A stretch of 64,000 bases of DNA from Entonaema liquescens. Lineage: Eukaryota; Ascomycota; Sordariomycetes; Xylariales; Xylariaceae. Of the stretch, positions 13,720-24,602 are shown piece by piece. A program made the translations under genes and the position numbers. The stretch is from contig CADCSX010000006.1 of the NCBI GenBank assembly GCA_902805475.1, positions 2,480,001 through 2,544,000 on the forward strand, read 5' to 3'. The notes under the pieces are model-generated. The model was not told the origin of the DNA. It saw only the letters and a program-made list of their open reading frames with translations, and ran no database searches. Every line of letters begins with the position of its first letter. Positions within the stretch are counted from its first letter, which is position 1.

Positions 13720-14808
13720 TTACTTCTTCTGACGTTTCAGGGCGTCCTCGTCGACAACCGAATCCTCCATTTCCTCGTCTTCTAGATCTCGACTTCTCTT
13801 GAGTCCCTTCATCTTCCTCGTCTGCAGTTCGCTGAGATCCTGTCTGCCAAGGTGGATGCGACCGATCTTGTCACCAATGCTATCTGTCGTCACGTTCTTC
13901 TTTGTCTTCTCTTCGCCCACCTTTGGCGCCTTCATGGCTTCTTTTAGCACGGCCTCCTCGGGCTCCTGCATTCGACCAACGCGGAAGTCCATGCGAGGGC
14001 CCATCTCCTCGACTTCAACTCTCGGAAGCCGCTGTCCGCTGCGCTTTGTCGAAATAAGATAGATGCGTAGGTGGATGGCTGGTTTTATAGCATCGCCTAC
14101 GGGCTCCTCGGCTGACACGGACACGATGTACTGCAGGCCCTCAACGTCAATCTTGTCGCTCGAGGTGTCGCCTTTGAATAGATCGATCAACATGCTCTTG
14201 GCCATAGTATACTCGTTCGCAACAGGACTCTCGAAGGCAGTCCCCGAAAATAACATCATAGGCCGTAGACCAACAGCGAATTTACGACCTTTGAATTGGG
14301 AAATGCGCCGGAAGCTCTCCGGGTCTAGGTGCAGCTCCAACATATCGAGGATCTTGCTTGCAAATGTGCGCGCTAGGGTTAATGTGTGTGGGCGCTTTTA
14401 GAACTACTGCCAAAACGAGCAGCGATGTATCGTTTTTCTCGCTAAAGAACTCGAGCGAAGCGGGATCTTCGAAGGGGTGGATGGCATTCTTCTTGGTGAA
14501 CTTCTTGGCGAGTGGCTGGCGTAAGGAATAGAGGTCGGTTATGGCATCTTGCACGACCTGTGAGCAGGTAGTTCCACGGCTGAAGCCTCCATTAGTATTT
14601 TGATATGTAATATAAATGATATGAAGATCTAGATCGAATAACGTACAGGAAAAGAGCGGTTTTAGGATTCTCGACTACTTTCGGCGCTTTCTTCTCTAAT
14701 GCTCGTTTCGAGCGCGCATTTCGGGGTTTTCTAGGGTCATTTTATTAGCATTTTATACAAATTACGTTTTATCATCATGATGCGCTCCCCGTACATTTGT
14801 TTCAGCAT
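13720..14808 (-). CDS. RPF2: Ribosome biogenesis protein Rpf2 (Brix domain), frame broken by two homopolymer losses
   Basis: A nucleolar factor that works with Rrs1 to load the 5S RNP into the pre-60S ribosome. Three exons: a 14-nt first exon (14795-14808, MLKQ), 14647-14730, and 13720-14579. Splicing yields MLKQIKPRNARSKRALEKK, then FLRGTTCSQVVQDAITDLYS, both typical of Rpf2. The Brix region continues through KKNAIHPFEDPASLEFFSEKNDTSLLV and LDPESFRRISQFKGRKF; the tail is Lys/Arg/Asp/Glu-rich. Near 14396-14415 the frame slips. Conserved FGSSSKKRPHTLTLART appears only if one T is added to a T4 run (14412-14415) and one A to an A4 run (14396-14399, minus-strand bases). With both bases the length becomes exactly 320 codons, the family size. 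The yeast gene is essential, so sequence error is more likely than a pseudogene. Confidence 0.85.
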
Positions 14809-14996
14809 TATGTCTAGGCTTTCAATTGAGCTTTGTAGTTGTAGTTGATGATATCGCCAAAGTCACAAACGGTCTTTCAATTGGAGGGGCCTAAGGAAAT
14901 TTTTAGGACGGCAGAACTTTTTTAGGCGGGTCCAAATCGCGATAAGCAGGCGGTGTAGCAATAGCTATGTATCCTACCAGCTTAGGTAAGGAAGAA

Positions 14997-15601
14997 GTAT
15001 ACAGGTCAACCCAACTATATCCTTGTGCATCACCCCAACCTCTAACCCGATTAAGCAGACATTTGAGTAACCAAGACTCAAATAAAGTCTCCATAATAAA
15101 ATAAATTTTAAAACTTTAAAATGTTAAAAATACATTAAATTATAAAATATATTATTTATTAAATATGTTATAATTATAACGCGTATTAATTATTAAATTT
15201 TTATTTATTTTATTTAATTAATTAAAAATTAATTAAAAATTAATTATTATATTATTATTTTTTATTTTTAAAATATTTAAAATATTTTAATTAATTATTA
15301 ATTAATTTTTAATTAATTTTTAAAATATTAAAATATTTTTAATATTTTAAAAATAAAAAATAATAATATAATAATTAATTTTTAATTAATTTTTAATCGA
15401 TTAAATAAAATAAGTAAAAATTTAATAATTGATACGCGCTGTAATTATAGCGTATTTAATGAGTAGTACGCCTTGTAACTTAATGCATTTTCAGCGCTTT
15501 AAAGCCTTAAAGCTCACCCTGTCTTGGCTACTCAAATGTTTGCTTAATCGGGTTAGAGGTTGGGGTGATGCGCAAGGATATAGTTGGGTTGACCTGTATA
15601 C
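14997..15601. repeat. About 605-bp near-perfect palindrome with AT-rich core
   Basis: The two halves are inverted copies centred near 15299. The outer 85 bp or so of each arm share gtatacaggtcaacccaac and the following cctctaacccgattaagca segment with only a few changes. Inside, both arms run through the same AT-only words (aattaattaaaaattaatta, attatattattatttttta) to the centre. The core (about 15100-15430) is almost pure A+T, and the few remaining C/G are mainly CpG. The two outer arms share a matching 25-codon translation (LLNRVRGWGDAQGYSWVDLY) only because they are copies; I see no gene. It is best read as a RIP-mutated inverted duplication or a non-autonomous element. Confidence 0.75.
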
Positions 15602-17376
15602 TCGTACTGCATCCTTAAGGTCTGCTTCTCCACTCAAATCTAACAGAGTCTGGCATTGCATCTTCTCTCATAATACAACTCTTTTTTACCGTTATCAATA
15701 GTCAAGCCCTGGCATATATCAGATCTTGACATTCTGTTATCTTCCCCAGTTTTATTCATTACCAGGATATAACACCTTTCATTAGATCTTTCTAACCAAT
15801 GATTACCTCGGATACCGCTTGAAAGGAAACCCAATTATCCTTAAGCCCTTGTATCGTTACCCTCATCTAACCACCTAGCTTTAATCTATCGCTACATAAT
15901 AGATACAGCTCATGTGACAACATCAAGGGAATTGGTACGAATTAATAATTATGAATTATTTTACGTAGAGTACGACTATTAGCATTTTCATAGGATACAA
16001 GAGTTCGGGTAGGTCTACCCGCTACCGACTCATCTAACAACCCTACTCTATTGGCAAGAGTGATCATTCAGCCTTCATTATCCTAGGCTAGCTATTTTGG
16101 TGAGCGGTCTACCTGGTATGAGGCTGTAGCAGGTTACTTCTCTTACACGACCCACCAAACGTATACGATATGCATACCAATTACAGCCACAAAGGTACCC
16201 AAGGTAGTCTCTAAGCCAGAATACCTTGGTTATATTGCTATCTCGAGTTGGACTTAAACAAGAGTATCATTTCGTCAGAGGGTCGCTAATGTGGCTGTCT
16301 TCTGCGCTGAACACTTCGACATAACTTCGACATATTTCGGCGACGTACTTGCGGAGTAGTAACGATATACCGTTGCAATTTCCTTCGAGAAACGGCTTTC
16401 AATGTTCGAAGCTAAGGTCTGCCTCAAGAAGACGAATTAAGATAGTCGAAACATAGTCCGATCTTAAGCCTCACATTTATTAAGGCTAATGCAGTGGTAT
16501 TCTTGCGACTAATAATTAGTCTCTTGTTTAGTCTCAAGCGAAGGACATACGCAACACACATCTTCCTTCTCGAAAAAGAGGTAGTATTGCACAGAAATAA
16601 CTCGTCACAGAGACTTGAGTGACATTTTTAGGGGCCACGCGATTTTCTAGTTAGGATGCCGGCCCGCACTCTAGCTCTTAATCGGTCTTAACCACAGAAA
16701 ACAGTACGCGACTATTAGCAATAATAACTCGTCGATTGTACTGACTTAGACAATACAGTTTTTTTGATCATCCCGTTGTGGTTTGGTTATTGACGATCAC
16801 CGACCATTAAGCCCCCGATATATATGTAGGAGTGAAGCGAGCCTTGGTTGTTCAACCTTCCAGTCGTCGTCGTGGAGACATTCCGAAGTACAACCTGTTA
16901 GCTTCTATTGTACTACTTGGTATAATTTAGACGGCCATTTCAAATACATCATGTTACTTATTTTGATCCCGGCATCATCTGTAAAACAATAGTTTGGGAT
17001 TTCGAACCCTTAAACGTCAACGCCAGCATAGCTACACCCGGATATCAGTTAAATGAGAATAATTTGCACACTCTGGAGTGTTAGTGGCAGTAGATGTCTA
17101 CTAAATATTTTGTCATCCACTCGCCGGTCAACGACACTTATATCGTAGCAGCTACGATAATAATGTAACGGCCCTAACCATCGCCGTGGTGGAGAGTCTT
17201 AAAATAGGTCCAGTATCTCTGAACCATTTGGGTCGTGCGATCATGAGCTGTTACGCCCTGGAGCTTACTACACGTTTGAGGTTGTGATTCAAAACCTCAG
17301 ATTCCATATACGATCAACCGTGCGCCAATAGGCTTGCCTCAAGAGACTATCAATCTGTCCCCCTCGAGATGCTGAA

Positions 17377-17437
17377 GCAATAGGGGCTTAGCTATATTTT
17401 ATTAATATAGTTATTTATGTTGGCTCCCCCCTATTGC
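17377..17437. repeat. Small hairpin in the gene-empty block
   Basis: The arms gcaatagggg and its complement cccctattgc enclose an AT-rich spacer that itself contains tatattttattaatata. No neighbouring gene gives it a role. Confidence 0.4.
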
Positions 17438-19268
17438 AATAGCGCCCCATAGACTTTATCTCGATAGGACGAAGATGTAATTTCTGCTAATAACTAGTGG
17501 TTAAGTTCTGTAGGATGTTGTCATCGCAGCTAACTCAATATGGCCGACGGAGCTTACACTAGCTTAGAGATCTACTTCCGACGATATAGAAACTGGCTTG
17601 GTTGCTGGGTAAAGAGGACGATAAGATCATGTATGTATTGTCAAAGCGCATCTCAGCTTTCCTAGATGAACGCTTGTTTAGCTAACGATGGGTAATAGAA
17701 AGCCACCGACGACATTTCGGGAGTTTAGAGACTTGCCGTGGGCCTAGCGGGATGTCTTTTGTCTAGTGTCTAGAATGCCCAGAGCTACCAGTGCAGATAG
17801 AAAGAGCTCGATTGAGCCCTAGTTCAAGCCAAGTATCTCCGTCAAGCTTTGTTTTGCCGGTGTCTGTTATATACGTTACTGGGAAACACGAGTTCAGCTA
17901 ACCATAAACCCATGGTGGCTTTGCTCGGTAATGGATAAGGGAACGAATAGAAGCGAGGCGACCCGGATTTAAATGATTCAAAACAATCTTCTATCAGAGT
18001 TTTCGAAAGTAACGTTAACCCACCCTGGAACACGTTTTCTTGTGTGGCTACGTGGGCTTCGGGTCTCTGGGGTTATGAACAACCGCACGTAATGACAACT
18101 ACCGGAGTGGGCATTTCTCAGATCGTTTTATTACGCCGCCTAAGACCGGTCCGTGGCTCTAGTCACATCAGGTTAGAATGCTGCGCCTAGCAAATCATCA
18201 GAAGCATGAGCACGGAGCCGTCACGGGGACATTAACCGTATTTGGCTGTCCGTCCACCTATGAGGGTCTCGCACACTATTTTCAACGTGACACTGGGCCA
18301 GGAACGAGCCTTGAGCCGCATAAATTTTATGCCAAACGATCAAAAGGTCACAGTCTAAAGCTGATTAAATGTGTCATACTAATAAGGTCGTAAGCTGCGT
18401 AATTATACGTAGCAAATAATGTTTGTTACCAATACTTTGCTCGGATATGCATCCTGCATTCAGCACGCGTGAAGCTACGAGAGCTGGGTAATAATACGGA
18501 TATTGAATTCTGAATGATATTTCCGCTACCCCGGCCGGAACTCACCGGAACAGTCAATGCCAACCCGATGCGAAAAAGCTTCGAGAAGCTTAAGCGACCA
18601 CCACGATGTCACTTCATCAAAAGTCGCGGCCCTGTCCCGGCAACCCGGACACCATCTAGCCTCAAGTTACAAGGGCAGCGCAATAACACCGAATCGCCGA
18701 GTCCCAAGTACGTCAACAAACCTCCTTTATCTTACTTGGGCACCTCTAAATCTGGGGGCGACATCTCCTGATTCGGCAGGTCTAGAAACTAAACCGCGCA
18801 TGGACATTATGATGAGAGCTAAGGGTAAGAAAACCAGGGCTTGATCGCGGAATTATCGCCACCGGTAGATTACCGGTTTTGAGCTTAGCTATAGCTTAGT
18901 TGTCACACCAGCTTGTAGACAGCGACGAACTGTACGGGCCGGGATGTGTCTCACAAGGCTGGGTCTCCAGAGTTGTATTAGTGAATTCTTTTCATATACG
19001 AAAACACGAGACGGGAAAGGAAATCGGCACCACGATCGGCACCATGTAGTCCTTTGATGTCTTTGGTCTCGCCTTACCGAGTAGTTTCCGCCGCTACACA
19101 TACTCTTTTCAGGAAGGGATGGCGCGAGCTTAGACTTCTCTCCAGAAGATATACTAAGTCTGGGGTTTCCCTCCCTTTTAAAAATTTCTATGGTTCTGCG
19201 GTGTCATTCGTTTTGTTTCCCTCCCCTCCCCCGTATAACTTTAGATCTTTTGTTTGCGATCGGGCAGG

Positions 19269-21116
19269 ATGCAGCTCCTTTCGTTGCTTTTGCTATGCCT
19301 GACGGCATTGCAACCAGCGCTGGCCGTTCTCGACGTTACAGGAGCCCCTGCTTGTGGTGTAAGTCTTTCAAGGAAGAAGGGGAGACGGAGCCCTTCGATC
19401 AAGGTGTTAGTGAAGGGTCTGGCTAAGAAGTGTTTAGTTAAAATGTATCCTAACATCGACGGCCAACTCGGACTGCTCAGTGAGCAACACGACTTGTATC
19501 TGCACTACTGCGTCGCTACAACTCCAAATTACCGAATGTGTGACTGCTAGCTGCTCAATCCGTGATCAACTAGGTGAGTTGCAAAGAGGGTTTGGTCTAT
19601 TTACACGACTGACCCAAGGGATACTAGCTACGAAGAAATTCTCGTCGGAAACCTGTGGCGTGGAAGGCGAGGATAGACGAGACCTTGTTCGGGTAATCGC
19701 CATAGCCTTCGGAGCGCTTGGTCTACTAGCTTTCATTCTACGATGTGCCGCAAGGCTTATTGGACCGCACGACTGGGGCCATGATGATTCTGTTATGTGT
19801 TTGGTTATGGTATGCCTTCGTGGACTAGGACCTCATCCGATCCTCTTCTCTAACTTGCCCCATAGATCCTCGAGATTGCCTTTGCAGGTCTCTCCATACC
19901 TAGTAAGTAGCTTACCACAATATCCCTCACAGTCTTAATACTAATACTTTGACTAGTTACCCAGAACGGGCTTGGTTTGGACATGTGGTTCGTTCCGCAT
20001 GATCACGTAACGGAGGTCCTTCGAGTTAGTTACCTAGCCTCTCCTCTGCCAATGATTCAGAAGAGTCATTGATCTGTCACTAACGTGGGAAATAGCTATA
20101 TTTTTTCGATGAATTGATATACATTTCGGCGCTGTCTCTTACCAAAGTCTCCATCCTCTTCTTCTACCTGAAGGTCTTCCCGAAGCGGTCATTCCGTCTA
20201 TGCACATATGCTCTAATATGTATCAACTTGACTTACGCTGTCACATACGACTTCCTTCTTATCTTTCAGTGTAACCCGATACGCGGAGCTTGGTTGCAAT
20301 GGGATGGCGAGACCGAGACGCAATGTATCAGCATCAACGTACTGGGATGGTCCGCCGCAGCCATCAACATCGCGTTAGATTTGGCCGTCATTATACTCCC
20401 GCTCCCCGAACTATTCGCTCTGTCTTTGTCATTAAGGAAGAGGTTGCAAATTATTGCTATGTTTGCTGTCGGTTTCTTGTATGCAGTCCCCCCTGAAACC
20501 CGATCTCAAGTGGTACATACTAATCTTCTGCACAGCATCACAATTGTCAGCATCGTCCGTCTTTACTCCCTCATCCGATTTGGTACCACACAGAACCTCA
20601 CGCGTAAGTGCTTTTCCAATACGGAATGTCTTCGTAGTTTCGGCGATAATTCTAACCCAACCCATAGAGGATTACGTTGAGACGGGATACTGGTCGACAA
20701 TCGAAGTTCCTGTAGGTATCATCTGCGCGTGCATGCCGGCAGTGCGATCACTCTTCAGTCTTGCGCTCCCGAAGATCTTCGGTACCACACGCGCAGCCGT
20801 CGGCTCGACATTCAACAGCTTCGGCCCATCCTCATCCGGCAATCGACTAGATTCCCGGAACAAGATCAACATCAAGCAGGAGTGGTCAGTACTTAGCGAG
20901 GGTCCTCCGGAGCCGGAAATCGAACGACATGGACGTGGTAATGGCGACGTCGAGCTCTTAGACGTGAGCAAAACTACCACGGACGGTGACAGTCGCCCCA
21001 CCCGGAAAATGACGCTTTCGAAGCACGATGGTGCGTGGCGGGGCATGAGCATCCCGGAGCAGCAAGAGGAGCCGTACAAGTCGCCGGCTTACACGCGAGA
21101 AAGAGAACTGCGGTAG
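19269..21116 (+). CDS. CFEM-domain seven-helix receptor (PTH11-type)
   Basis: A putative cell-surface receptor of the fungal PTH11 class, about 470 aa. Eight exons join in phase: 19269-19358, 19438-19573, 19628-19809, 19866-19902, 19957-20024, 20096-20478, 20536-20603 and 20668-21116. A signal peptide (MQLLSLLLLCLTALQPALA) precedes an extracellular CFEM module. Its cysteines fall at residues 29, 33, 43, 50, 52, 64 and 69, with an eighth in SSETCG, a typical CFEM spacing (PACGLKC...NTTCICT). The seven-helix part runs from about residue 95 to 340 and contains the PTH11-like blocks DELIYISALSLTKVSILFFY, VFPKRSFR and LIRFGTTQNLTQDYVETGYW. The last 110 residues are a cytosolic Ser/Arg-rich tail. 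In plant pathogens such receptors take part in surface sensing; its role here is inference. Confidence 0.88.
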
Positions 21117-22545
21117 ATAAGCTGGTGTCGTAATATTGTATATGTTTAAAATCTTACACTAGTTTGCTAGGTAATTCCATCTTTATAAACTTCGTCTCTC
21201 GTTTCCAATTTTTCATAGCAGGTTTTGAGCGGATAGGGCTTCTCCCCTCGTGAAATGATTACGGAGCTAAATGCGGAAGCGATGGAGGAAAAGTGATTAT
21301 CGAAATGCGAGGTCTAACGGCGTTATGGATGTCGAAAAATTAGTCGTGAATTATCTATCATATTACAACCTAGTCTAATGGTGAAGTGGCCCAGTGTTAG
21401 TACGATATTTCTTCATGAGGTACAACACAAGGCAACGAGCATAAATGAAAAGAGACGCCCCCAGCAGGATAAGGTAAATTAAAACCACCTGAGGTACTTG
21501 AGTGTGCTCAGTGTTCTTAATCATCGCCGATGTCCTAACATTGAATCCGCATTGCGGAAATACCTGGCTCTGATGTACTTAATAGACGCTTGTCTAATAG
21601 GTTGTAGACTTAACTCTAACAAAACCATTACTCTCGCTCTTCATACCATGTTTTCTATTTATTGCCAATTACCCAATTTATATCAATGCTACTTCATTCT
21701 CATATTCACTCTCCCAAGCCTTCCATCTTGCTGACAAAGAAGCCCCCTGTTAGGCACAAAATTATAGACTACCTACGGTATAAGAGACTTTCCGTTAGTT
21801 TGTTCCCGATTCGGTTGCTCCCAAGAGTATAATTGGATACTTATGACTATGCGAAGTTGGGATTGTTGCCATAAATTCAGAGAAATCAAAATGGCATTGG
21901 TGCGTCGATGAACGTACATGGGCCAAGAGGTAAGGGATATCAAGACGGTGACTGGTTTAGGATATTCACTTCTACCCCTCTATACAACTTCGCAGCTATT
22001 CACGTAATAGTATCTTAACATGGGTGAGTACTTAGCAAGCAGGAATATTTTCCCTAAGATCAGCTATGGGCATATACCAATTCATCTTTCATAGCTAGGT
22101 ATGCAAGGGATACATACAATTGACAACCTCCATATTATTTAGGATTTCACACAACTAGAATCTGTCCACATGACCTCGTGTAATAACTCTTAGCTTCTGA
22201 TATACGCTTAGCGAGACATCGTCGCTGTTCATCCTTAGGTATGTTTATACACGCGCTCACTCTGCAGCGGGTCTCGGTTGCGTATATAGGTAGGTAGGTA
22301 GAGAGTACAGACGAAGGATCTAGACTCAAACAACTGAATACGAGCGTTAATGGACTTTGCGTGCCCGCGTGATGTGTTACGAGTCTTCTTGATTGTAACA
22401 GCAATACGTATTGGACGCGTAAGTTCAGAGACATCTATAAATGTTGACCCTAGGTAGGACCCAGAACAATTCCCGAGTTCCTCCCATATCGCAAGTGTCC
22501 TACCCATATAAGACATTCCGTATTACACCTGTCATTGCTAGTAGA
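21117..22545. other. Intergenic, nothing recognised
   Basis: About 1.4 kb without a supported gene. The frame at 21498-21734 is hydrophobic but has no motif or splice context. Short taggtaggtaggta repeats occur near 22288. Confidence 0.4.
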
Positions 22546-22968
22546 ATGCTCTGCTTTGCCTCCATCACCAAAGCCGCAGTTTTCCTGGTTGGCATTTTCA
22601 ACGTATACCCTGCTGCAGGGAAAATCTGGGCACAGTTCTGCGACGACACTGCGTGTGCGGAAAATTGCGGCGTATCCGTCGATGTGAACGATCCCGGTTG
22701 CTTGACGAGGGAAGGCGGCCGTCAGTCGATCAAGTTCCACGGGTCCGACTTTCTCGGCACCTATTTGGTGCATTCGCCAGACAACAGTTGCGGGTGTCAA
22801 CAAGACTGCACCGAGATCTCCCGTAATGCACCACCGTGTGTTGATATATCTGGGAAGGCCTCCTCTGGGTCGTATCGCTTTCAACTTACCACTTGCAAGG
22901 AGATCGAAGGGGGACCTGGGGTCGGAAACAATTGCAACCCGACAACGACCGTCAATTCGACGCAGTAG
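22546..22968 (+). CDS. Small secreted cysteine-rich protein (effector candidate)
   Basis: A 140-aa protein with a hydrophobic N-terminus (MLCFASITKAAVFLVGIFNV) ending near PAAG, which looks like a signal peptide. The mature part has about ten cysteines (FCDDTACAENCGVSVD..., NSCGCQQDCTEI..., PPCVD, TTCKE, NNCN), consistent with disulfide bonding outside the cell. I took the ATG at 22546 rather than the upstream in-frame ATG at 22441, because only the shorter form starts with a signal peptide. No domain is recognised. Size, secretion and cysteine content fit the small secreted proteins that fungi use on hosts or competitors, but no toxicity or host target can be claimed. It lies about 530 bp from another small secreted gene on the opposite strand. 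Confidence 0.65.
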   Translation: MLCFASITKAAVFLVGIFNVYPAAGKIWAQFCDDTACAENCGVSVDVNDPGCLTREGGRQSIKFHGSDFLGTYLVHSPDNSCGCQQDCTEISRNAPPCVDISGKASSGSYRFQLTTCKEIEGGPGVGNNCNPTTTVNSTQ

Positions 22969-23501
22969 GAAGAGACGATGAGTGTGTATTGGAGATGAAT
23001 AATAATTTTAGATGTTATCGGGACATCTTACATAGGACTCTAGCCGAACTGCCTTGACTCAATATTTGATCAAAGGCCTGGTTGGATGTAGGAGACAAGA
23101 TCATGCACATAATATATATCTATATCTATATATATGAGACAGAAATTCTCTACAGTGTGATTATAATGATACGTAGAATAAATAGTACAAGATATACCGT
23201 TGGTTCCTCGTTGGTTATTAGTTTTATCTTATTTGTTTAAGCTGGTAATGCCGACGTGTTGCCGGGGGTTCTGGAAGCATTGGAAGAGTTTATTGTCGTA
23301 TCAGCTACTGTTGGACTCAATATCGGGCTCTTAAGTGTCGAGAATGAGGTAGAGATACTATTGAAAGATGCCATGCTAGAGGAAATATAATATGTTTAGG
23401 CTGGCGAAGTTTTGTATAGTGGTGTGCTATTCGGAGTAGAAGTAGTGCTTGAAGTAATAGGTATAGATTCATTAACCGATGTTCCTGTAGCTGTCGTCGC
23501 A
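22969..23501. other. 3' spacer holding a decayed Ser/Thr-rich reading frame on the minus strand
   Basis: Contains an AT-dinucleotide tract at about 23111-23135 (atatatctatatctatatat). On the minus strand, from about 23520 down to 23237, a frame rich in Ser, Thr and Pro continues beyond the stop of the gene at 23502, in a different frame and with a single internal TAA. It looks like a former C-terminal tail of that gene. Confidence 0.4.
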
Positions 23502-23906
23502 TCATTCCTCGAATCCATCGCAAATAAAGGCCATGCCTTTGAAATCCCCTGGCGCTACGCGAGGAGGCTGTGTAGTCTCGCCACGATAAGGTCCGGGCTC
23601 GTTCGACGTAGTCAAATCAAGACATACAGAGTCGCTATAGACATTGAAATACGGCCGTACACCATTTTCACACGATGGTCTCTCGTTCAAGATATAAGAC
23701 CGGAATGAATCGAGGTAAGGGGTAGCGGAATTCTTTCTTCCGCAGGTATCGGTTCCAAGGATAAAGGAATTGGCGTAGACGGGTTCCTGACATGAAATAT
23801 CAGAAAAGAGTGTGATGTTCCCGGTTTTCGGAAGTATCGCTCCAAGGCTTTCTGCATGCCCAAAAATGGTCGCAAAGACTGCTAAACCGACATTGATAGC
23901 CTTCAT
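23502..23906 (-). CDS. Small secreted protein, possibly with a lost C-terminal tail
   Basis: A 134-aa single-exon protein. The first 20 residues (MKAINVGLAVFATIFGHAES) form a signal peptide. Cysteines are spaced as SCQEP, DTCGRK, SCENG, VCLDL and ICDG. The product is probably extracellular and stabilised by disulfides; no domain name is known to me. The reading frame stops at GFEE. Directly downstream, shifted by one position, comes an open stretch rich in Ser/Thr/Pro (ATTATGTSVNESIPITSSTT) of the kind that often follows such domains. The present stop may therefore be a recent truncation. The opposite-strand neighbour at 22546 is another secreted candidate. Confidence 0.6.
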   Translation of the reverse strand: MKAINVGLAVFATIFGHAESLGAILPKTGNITLFSDISCQEPVYANSFILGTDTCGRKNSATPYLDSFRSYILNERPSCENGVRPYFNVYSDSVCLDLTTSNEPGPYRGETTQPPRVAPGDFKGMAFICDGFEE

Positions 23907-24602
23907 GGTGGACAGATGCGCGCTAAGGGAAATGAGAAATAGGATGAAATGTAGAACGTGGAAAAGAAGACATCGAGGTTCTGTGAAAACGACGGCGTAG
24001 GATATATAGAAAGAAATATCGTGAAATTGGGAAATTAACAGGTTGAGTATATTCAGGGGTAAGTGCGCTTAGAATTAGGGATCCATCAAAGCATAGCTCT
24101 CATAATCTACCCAGGTAACTCACGACATTACGAGAGCTATAGCCACGAATTAGAGAAATAGCCAATTAGCTTATTTACTACCTTGGGGGGTTTTTTTTTC
24201 TTTTCTTTTTTTGCAAGTAGAATATTCGGCTGGAAGCCTTGCTTACTAGTTCGTATAGAGACTATCCCATAGATGAACCTCAAAAGTCCAGGAAGACCCC
24301 TATTCGGATACGTATATGAGCCCATACGAGCGCAAGATACACGTGCCCAAGCACGTTACTATACACTAGGAGATGTCCTAGAGCCCCAAGTCTAGGTCAC
24401 AAAAGCAGAGACCAACCAAGCCTTGGTCTTGTACCGTGCCAGGCCCAAATGCCTAACACAATAGTACTTAGTAAAAGAGACCCCAACGCCATACATGCAG
24501 ATGACAACGGTTTGTCCGTATTACCACTTTCCGTATCCACGTACCCACCAAGATATCCCGAGAAGAAGCCGTCATGTTCAGGTGTTCGGGTGCGCTAAGT
24601 CA
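23907..24602. other. Intergenic, nothing recognised
   Basis: Contains a G6/T9 homopolymer tract near 24185-24215 and no supported gene. Confidence 0.4.

Larger units (their letters stand above)
14809..19268. other. 4.5-kb gene-empty block containing a large palindrome
   Basis: No gene is supported. The left part holds the AT-cored palindrome described separately. From about 15.6 to 19.2 kb the base composition is ordinary, but every frame is short and none resembles a known protein, including the overlapping 85- and 95-codon frames near 18.5-18.85 kb. A small hairpin is at 17377-17437. The block may be decayed repeat DNA, but I could not identify any transposon motif. Confidence 0.45.

Noticed and set aside
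14700..14740. A fifth homopolymer loss at the start of RPF2 (ATGACCC)
   Set aside because: A missing C would create a start codon in frame, but a 14-nt first exon with good splice and branch sites explains the N-terminus better and matches the family start.
15429..15701. 90-codon frame containing LLNRVRGWGDAQGYSWVDLY
   Set aside because: The same peptide is encoded in the inverted arm at 14903-15094; the match comes from the palindrome, not from a gene.
18514..18844. Overlapping 85- and 95-codon frames
   Set aside because: Two frames over the same bases, both Ser/Thr/Arg-rich, no motif and no splice context.
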